Assembly (NCBI GenBank): GCA_004335635.1
Contig: QAXH01006320.1
Coordinates: forward strand, 1-19,322
Origin: Chloromonas sp. AAM2
Taxonomy: Eukaryota > Chlorophyta > Chlorophyceae > Chlamydomonadales > Chlamydomonadaceae
DNA: 19,322 bases
Direction: 5' to 3'
In this document: piece by piece, positions 10,611-19,322 of the stretch
How the letters are laid out: every line of letters begins with the position of its first letter
Numbering within the stretch: position 1 is the stretch's first letter
Program-made: the position numbers and the translations under genes
The notes under the pieces: model-generated
The model's database searches: none
What the model saw: only the letters and a program-made list of their open reading frames with translations
Told to the model about the DNA's origin: nothing

Positions 10611-13600
10611 ATGAATTCCGTGCCAGTGCCAACCGCACCGCTGTTCGGTATTAACTTCATCGGGCACTCATATCCCATATTCGATTCAGCATTGACGCGT
10701 GTGGACGAGACGCATTGGGTGAGTATTAACTGAGACTGGGTGAGAAAGCCCTAGTACAATCCAAGCTAATTGAGACACGTGCTAATTGAGGCGAGATGCA
10801 GCTACACTCAATGGGTTCACACGTCATCGCATGCATGAGAAGGCTCCATGCACACTTCCACACCCAAACACACTCCCACCTGCACACAACTTACCGTGAG
10901 AGCCTGGTCATGAGCCTCTGTGCTGAATGGCCTAGCATCTCAGGACACTTGGCATTGGCCAGTGTTTTGCATTTGCATGCCTGGAATTGGATTCTCAGGA
11001 ATTGGCTGCTCTGCCGCCATTCTACCATGTGTATGCTCCCTCATACCCTCCCATGCATTCCACCGCGTGCAAGCGCTCTCGTACCCTCCCCTGCAGACCT
11101 CCGCGTGCATGGCCCCCTCATACCCTCCCATGCAGACTACCTCGTGCATGCGCCCTCATACTACCTTGTGCCCTCACACTACCTCGCATGCGCCCTCATA
11201 CGCGCTCTCGCACACACAAGCATACTTATCGTGCATGTGCATATGCATGCTTCTGTACATGCAGGTACTGGATGTTTGCACGTCAGTGTTGCCCAATTAC
11301 TGGGACCTGAAAGAATTGATGGCTTTCCTGGTGCAACCAGGAGGTAAGCAAGCCTATGCATCATGGCAAGCACGATGGCACGGGACTGGAAAACCTATGC
11401 ATGCAGCCTCGCTGCATTTGATCGCAGTTTGGGTGGGGTTTCTGGTGCAGCCAGAAGGTCAGACGCCTCACACGTCACGCACTATGGCATGAGCGGAGCA
11501 CCTATGCATGCAGCCTACCTGCACCTGATCACAACCAAGAACCTCATGCTAAGTTGATATCGCTGGAGCATTAACGCACGCTATACGTGGCATGTGGACT
11601 GGAGAGCCTCTGCATGCAATCAACCTGCACCTGATCACAAACTGAGGCGCCTTTCCAAACACCCATTGTCATGCCAGCTAGGTTGATCACGCTGCTGGGA
11701 TTTGGCGCACGTTTTAGTGCTTGTTACAGTGATGCCTGAGCAAGTGGTCAACGTGAATAGCAAGGCTACTCAAGACACATGGCATCGGAAGTTAGTGATC
11801 TCAATAACTAGCCATAGTGAGCCGAACTCATGCATGCGCTTTGGCATTATGTTTCGACCTACATCTGTTTACCCTGTGTCACCGATGTGACCGATACCAT
11901 CACTCATGCCCAGTCAGTGCCCTCGCCCAATCATTATCCATGCCTTTATCACATGCTGCTCATTCACGCTTGGCTGCACGGTTCTGCCTGGTCATTCCTT
12001 TTGCTGTTCTTTGCATGCTTGTTTTGCAGTTTTGGACCCGAACCTTGCCCTAGGCGTGTACGTGCGCACCGGTGGTAGTGAGTGGATCTACAGGGGGTGT
12101 GTGCATGCGGGACACCCCTCAGAGGTCATGCCATTACAGGTGGGTAGGAGAACTAGATGGTGTGAAGTGGTGTGACCGGGTTGCGTTATCCGTGCCATTG
12201 CATGTCAGCACAGCCATGAAAGCGACCTGTGCAGCTGCAATAGTAGGCAGAAACGGTCGTAGTTAGCAGCGGTGGGAAGACCGGCTAAGGATGGGATGAA
12301 GGCTGTCATGATGTTTTAGTTGCAGTTTATTTTGAAAGGGCAGCGCCCCTGCTGGCCATGAAAACGCACCCTAGTTTGGAGCATTCCGGTACTCTGGCCA
12401 GGTGGATGGACCATAGGTTATCGAGGGAATGAAAACAGGAGGTAGGGCAACGCTACAGGGTTACCATCACCATTGAATGCAGAGTGTCTCATAGTTAAAG
12501 CTGAAGGCCACGTGCTGCTGCTGCTGCGCTGCAGTGGCCACAGCCGGAGAGTGGGCCCGTGCCTCCAGGACCCGGAGCAGCTCAGGTAGGCAATGTGGCG
12601 AGTTCCCATGGGTGGATCATTGGATTGGATGGGTGGATGCACGGATGGATCTGTTGGCAATGTGTAGCCATGGAAGGCAAGGCTACCTTGATAGGGTCAC
12701 CCAGACCCTAGCGCCGCGGACATTTGCCCTCGGTGCAGTGACCCAATAATTTCTGTTGTTTGCATAACCATAACCTGTGCTGCTATGCCACTGCCATTGC
12801 TTCTACATACATGCGCAGGTTGGGATATCCGTTGAGCCAGGTGCTGAGATTATCCATAAAGAAGGGAGCAAAATGGGAGCCAGGTAGGCCGCAAGTGACA
12901 TCCGCACAGTCTGGAAGCGGTGCGCAGCTGATGACAGCTACATACACACAAATGCGTGACTGGCTTCGGTGCTGGGTTGACAGCATCACGAAAGCCATGC
13001 ACAATGCACGTTGTGGCGTAGATTGCATGTAAAACACTCTTACATGTGGGCGTTGAACATGCAGATGAAGATGTTATTGCCGTGGTAACCAGTGTGTCTG
13101 CTGTGCTTGCATGCTTGCAGAGAAGACTTCGCAAAACGTGTAGGCATGGTGAGTGCAGGACGAGAATCGGATGCCATTGAGTGTTGAGAATCTACTTCAG
13201 ATGTGCCGGGTACCAGAGCAACATGCTGCAGCAAGGCAATAGTGGAAGGCAATAGATCGCTGCCCACACAAGGAAGCAATTTGAGAGGCAGTCTTTCCCG
13301 AATGACCAGTGTGCTCCGCATCCCCAACTTGCCATCAGTGGCACCCTGACCCTGGCCTTGCCTACTCTTTGTTCCATGCAGGACCTGTTTCGCTTCATGG
13401 AGTCATTTCAAACGCAAGCCATGGGGGATCATATCGTTGTGCCCGCAAATGTTCTGGATAGGTAAGCGGTGGAGGAAGGTTACAGAGTGCTGTGCTAGGC
13501 TGAGCGCCAGCCAGCATGGCTCGAGTGCAGCGGGCTGTGTTTGAAATGAACTGATGCAGTAGCTGCGCTTTTTGTCCAATGGTCAACCTGTTTTTGCTGT

Positions 13601-13677
13601 GCAGATGGTTCATTAAATTCACGGATAAGTTCAGAAGAGACCCGGACTTCCTGACGAGGGATAAAGAGATGATGTAA
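10611..13677 (+). CDS. Hikeshi/OPI10-family Hsp70 nuclear import carrier (eight exons, 197 aa)
   Basis: Exons: 10611-10718, 11265-11343, 12030-12139, 12535-12585, 12819-12883, 13121-13148, 13382-13461 and 13605-13677 (TAA). Every junction is GT-AG and keeps phase. The 197-residue product has the same length as human Hikeshi. Recognisable blocks are LFGINFIGHSYPIFDSALTR at the N-terminus, NLALGVYVRTGG and HPSEVMPLQW in the middle, VGISVEPG, REDFAKRVGMDLFRFMESF, VVPANVLDRWFIKF, and a C-terminal FRRDPDFL. In animals Hikeshi binds FG-nucleoporins and carries Hsp70 into the nucleus during heat stress. The same role here is inferred from family membership. Exon 6 is only 28 nt. Intron 1 holds a 38-40-bp tandem repeat, and intron 2 a degenerate repeat that starts within exon 2. 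No heat-shock element was confirmed upstream. Confidence 0.95.
11036..11192. repeat. Tandem repeat of 38-40 bp, about four copies, in Hikeshi intron 1
   Basis: Imperfect units start at 11036, 11076, 11114 and 11153, with the pattern CCCTCATACCCTCCCATGCA followed by a CTCGTGCATGCG-like end. Several units contain TGCAG in a pyrimidine-rich setting, resembling a 3' splice site. The real acceptor of exon 2 (ACATGCAG at 11257-11264) lies about 70 bp downstream. Confidence 0.8.
11323..11700 (+). repeat. Degenerate tandem repeat beginning in Hikeshi exon 2
   Basis: Three diverged units of roughly 115-130 bp. Unit A starts with the end of exon 2 and its donor (TTTCCTGGTGCAACCAGGAG then GTAAGC). Unit B at about 11437 repeats this as TTTCTGGTGCAGCCAGAAG then GTCAGA. 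Shared later blocks are CCTATGCATGCAGCCT (A and B) and CCTGCACCTGATCACAA (B and C). Unit C (from about 11565) keeps only the later part. Confidence 0.7.
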
Positions 13678-14014
13678 CAACGCCTCACCCTAGGCACTTA
13701 CTTGCTGGAAATCAGCAGATTCTGGTCAAACACCGCTTCCGCTTGCGCGCAACATGCTGGATGTCAGCACAAAGGCATTCGGAACTGGCCTGTCAGGTGT
13801 CAGGAACGTGCGTCATAATGTCATGTCTGACATACTGTGGTTCGTTACAATCTTAGGTGGAACGTGGCCGCCAATGTGCTGGGACAAAAAACGTCAGAAA
13901 CTTTGTCAAACTGTCAACGTGACTGGGTTTACGAATTCCAAACCATGACCAGACCGGTGACGTGCACTTTTGCCTGACATGACGTGCATGCGGTTCTATT
14001 GACTGTTTCTTTCT

Positions 14015-14019
14015 TGTAA
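14015..14019 (+). terminator. Candidate TGTAA polyadenylation signal for the Hikeshi gene
   Basis: TGTAA is the usual poly(A) signal of chlorophyte nuclear genes. This one lies about 340 nt past the Hikeshi stop. Another TGTAA overlaps the stop codon itself (13673-13677), and more occur at about 14199-14236, so the true site is not decided by sequence alone. Confidence 0.3.
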
Positions 14020-14132
14020 GGACCATTGCTCAGCTTTGGATCAGCACTCACGCCTGCGTTTTATAAGTTGCCCTCTCGTGAAGCATCGGGTCGTGCTGCT
14101 CACCGAGCACTTGCTGCAGCTTTTCTTTCGGC

Positions 14133-14180
14133 TGAAAAAAGAAAGATGTTTGCCAGTTCTGGGACAATTTCCTGGAACAG
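14133..14180 (+). repeat. Dispersed repeat, copy 3 (partial)
   Basis: An A-rich run is followed by TTTGCCAGTTCTGGGACAAT and TTCCTGGAACAG. It shares the first half of the copies at 917 and 9791, lacks the CCGGTGTGT half, and ends in a T-run. Confidence 0.65.
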
Positions 14181-14992
14181 CTTTTTTTCCCCTGGACTGT
14201 AACGTGTAACATTTCATTCGGCTGCTCTGCCACTGTAACATGTTTACTGTGTTGCACGATCATCATAATCATCACCAGCACCAGCAGCAGGCACCACTAT
14301 CTATCACCACCAGGGGTGACCACCACCATTCACGTTTCAGTAGGCAGTTGTGCAAGCGGAGTGCGCATAACTGCCAATGTCTGATATGGCTGGTAATCCA
14401 ACTTGTTGTTGTCATGGGTTTGCTGACGTCAAAATGTTGGCTGCAACTGTGCAAATGCCTCAGGCCATACCTCAACTGTACTCACATCTTTTTTTTTTTG
14501 CGCAGCACAGCAGCAGCGATGACATCTCTTCCTTACAAGCCGGTAAGCCCACAGAAACAAAACAAGCCACTGCCTGTGATGTGGCAGTGCATTCAAACTA
14601 CCGATAATAAGCACGTGTACAAACCAGCTCTAGTCTAACGTCGGCTTAGTGCCCTGGTCCCAAGCACGTCTGTATCCTAGCACATTCCATGCTGCCCACA
14701 TGTGCACACCTTTGCGGCGGCTGCCTCGAGCATGCCAGAAAGGACATAATCTGCATGTCATATGTGCCACATGTCTGCATGTGCAGCTCATGCAGCCTGA
14801 AATGCGCAGCCCAAAAGAAAGCAGCCCCAGCTGCTTGGTCTGCATGGCTGTACCATTGGAGCTGTTCGCCTTGGCTCAGGTACTGCTGTCAGCTGGCATA
14901 ATAGCGCTGGCTTGCCAAGTCGCATGCTCGCTCTCATCTGCTCGCTGCTGAATGCCATGCACCAGCTTGCGATCCTAAGCGTGCAGGGGTCT

Positions 14993-15500
14993 CTACTTGG
15001 CCTCCTTCGCCTCCTTCTTGGAGCCGCCAGCAACGAGCCAGTACACGGTGCCGTAAAAGCCAGTAGTCCACCATGCAAGCTGCAAGCGAGATGGCACGAT
15101 GGGAGGGTTTGATCCGTCGCCTCGTCCAGCATCACAGGCCAAGCAACCAGTCCATAGCGCGATAATGAACATTCTACGGCACATCTCACCTGGTGCTTCT
15201 TCCATACGTCGGGGTTCTGAGGAGCATCCCACCAGTTCACTCTGCAATCACGGAACTGCCCCGGTGAAGCGATGCTAGCGAACCATGTAGGAAGTATCCG
15301 CAGCTAGTGAATTGCATTTGCATTGCATCCCCATCGATTTTCCTGCTCCTCGTGCAAGCAGGCATCCCAAATCACCTGTGCACGCCATCGTCTTCGCCAC
15401 CGCTCATCCCACGCTTTTGCTGCGCCTGCGCAGGCTCCTGACGAAGCAAGCGCCGTGTCTGCTGCCGGGCTGCCGCCCCCAAGGGCCTAAGCGCAAACAT
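14993..15500 (-). CDS. Small putative mitochondrial membrane protein (three exons, 87 aa)
   Basis: Exons: 15500-15376, 15241-15190 and 15079-14993 (TAG), with phase kept at both joins. The ATG sits in a strong context (CACCATG). Residues 1-30 form a likely mitochondrial presequence (MFALRPLGAAARQQTRRLLR), rich in Arg and Ala with no acidic residue before position 22; cleavage may fall near KRGM/SGG. The mature part reads VNWWDAPQNPDVWKKHQ, then one hydrophobic, aromatic segment (about 60-77, AWWTTGFYGTVYWLVAGG), then a lysine-rich tail. This design is common among small accessory subunits of respiratory complexes and the ATP synthase. That is a guess from architecture, as I cannot place the protein in a family. 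It lies head to tail with the TTLL9-like gene, 416 bp downstream of that gene's stop. Confidence 0.8.
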
Positions 15501-15916
15501 GGTGCCGGACGTGCCAAAGGTTCACGGCAAGCAGCAAGGATGACACGCACACTGGAAACAATTGCAATGCCTGCTTACAAGGTAATCTTTGCCGATTTGA
15601 GCTTGAAATGTACGTTACAGGTCCCGGAGCCGGCTAGGCGGATATTCAGGGCACTCGGTTGTAATCAGAGTGTTGTTGTGTTCAACTCAATGAATCAGAC
15701 TCAATGCAATAGGCTCAACTGCACACTGGTCATTGGCATCATGCAGTCTGCATGGTCAGGAGCCCAAGGGCATGCCATGCGCTCACATTTGCCCACTGCC
15801 TCTGCGCCCTCCAGCTCACATTTGCCCACTGCCTCTGCGCCCTCCACGGCACTTGCGTGCGCTTCCCGGCTTCTGAAGCATCAGGCAGCACTGCTGTATT
15901 GTGGCAGGCTTGAGCA
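15501..15916. other. Intergenic region between the TTLL9-like gene and the small mitochondrial-protein gene
   Basis: This region must hold the 3' end of the TTLL9-like gene and the promoter of the small gene. Minus-strand TGTAA motifs (TTACA on the plus strand) lie at 15615-15619 and 15575-15579. A perfect 33-bp tandem duplication lies at 15781-15846. A plus-strand open frame of 202 codons (15312-15920) crosses this region and the first exon of the small gene; it lacks protein-like features and is taken as a shadow. Confidence 0.6.
15781..15846. repeat. Perfect 33-bp tandem duplication
   Basis: Two identical units of 33 bases, 15781-15813 and 15814-15846, begin with GCTCACATTTGCCCACTGCC. They lie just past the TTLL9-like stop codon. 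Confidence 0.95.
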
Positions 15917-19140
<3,224 letters not shown>

Positions 19141-19152
19141 TTATGAGACATG

Positions 19153-19186
19153 TGCTGCACTGCCTCAGCGCAACGCTCCTGTGACA
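19153..19186 (-). repeat. Decayed intronic copy of a TTLL9 exon start with its 3' splice site
   Basis: The plus-strand block TGCACTGCCTCAGCG then CAACGCTCCTGTGACAG matches the exon start TGCGCTGCCTCGGCG then TACCGCTCCTGTAGGAC (about 19070-19103). On the gene strand the copy reads CTGTCACAG|GAGCG, so it still looks like an acceptor. Confidence 0.7.
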
Positions 19187-19189
19187 GAG

Positions 19190-19322
19190 CAAGCGTGAGA
19201 TGGCACGTGAGATGGGTGTAACGTTATGGGTGTGAGATGGCACGTAAGATGGGTGAAACGTTATGGGTGTGAGATGGCACGTGAGATGGGTGTAACGTTA
19301 TGGGTGTGAGATGGCACGTAAG
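19190..19322. repeat. 37-bp minisatellite at the window edge, in a TTLL9 intron
   Basis: At least three units of about 37 bp (GAGATGGCACGTGAGATGGG then TGTAACGTTATGGGTGT) run off the right end. Alternate units carry GTAAGATGGGTGAAACG, giving a 74-bp higher-order period. Confidence 0.9.

Larger units (their letters stand above)
13678..14992. other. Convergent intergenic region with exon-like fragments
   Basis: This region separates the 3' ends of the Hikeshi gene and the small mitochondrial-protein gene. It holds a dispersed-repeat copy (14133-14180) and a TGTAA at 14015-14019. Two plus-strand intervals look like exons. One, 14506-14542, lies between a T-run plus GCGCAG acceptor and a CCG|GTAAGC donor and reads HSSSDDISSLQA. 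The other, 14787-14879, lies between ATGTGCAG and CTCAG|GTACTG. Their phases do not match each other, and no start or stop completes a gene, so neither is called as a CDS. Confidence 0.5.

Noticed and set aside
10796..11347. Plus-strand 183-codon open frame
   Set aside because: It crosses Hikeshi intron 1 and its tandem repeat and is not in the frame of exon 2.

Overview
The window looks like nuclear DNA of a chlorophyte green alga, probably in the Chlamydomonas/Volvox order, but the species cannot be told from it. The reasons are multi-exon genes with GT-AG introns of about 100-850 bp, coding sequence rich in CAG/CTG repeats, TGTAA motifs near gene ends, and an axonemal TTLL9-type tubulin ligase, which points to a flagellated cell. 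Genes use the standard code: predicted stops are TAG, TAA and TGA. All gene models were built by reading splice sites and reading-frame phase by eye.

Layout: (1) 689-7512, minus strand: a six-exon gene for a roughly 1,529-residue protein rich in Gln, Pro and Ala. It has three SUMO-consensus-like sites, a polyglutamine region and a helical, non-repetitive C-terminus, and is probably a nuclear regulator of unknown family. (2) 7783-8934, minus: a tentative three-exon gene of unknown function. (3) 8935-10610: no confident gene, but one interrupted frame and one copy of a dispersed repeat. (4) 10611-13677, plus: a complete eight-exon gene for a 197-residue Hikeshi/OPI10 protein, the Hsp70 nuclear import carrier. 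(5) 13678-14992: convergent intergenic DNA with a repeat copy and exon-like pieces. (6) 14993-15500, minus: a three-exon gene for an 87-residue protein with a mitochondrial presequence and one membrane segment. (7) 15917-19095 and beyond, minus: the C-terminal seven exons (354 residues) of a TTLL9-like tubulin polyglutamylase. Its 5' part lies outside the window.

The genes have no obvious shared pathway; this is an ordinary stretch of eukaryotic chromosome. The most unusual structure is in the introns. Two unrelated genes carry decayed copies of their own exon edges in the adjacent introns, splice sites included: TTLL9 around its first visible exon, and Hikeshi after exon 2. The window also holds a three-copy dispersed repeat, a repeat whose copies lie beside the stop codon and within an intron of the Gln-rich gene, several minisatellites, and a probable GC-AG intron. 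I saw no CRISPR array, rRNA, tRNA or intact transposon.
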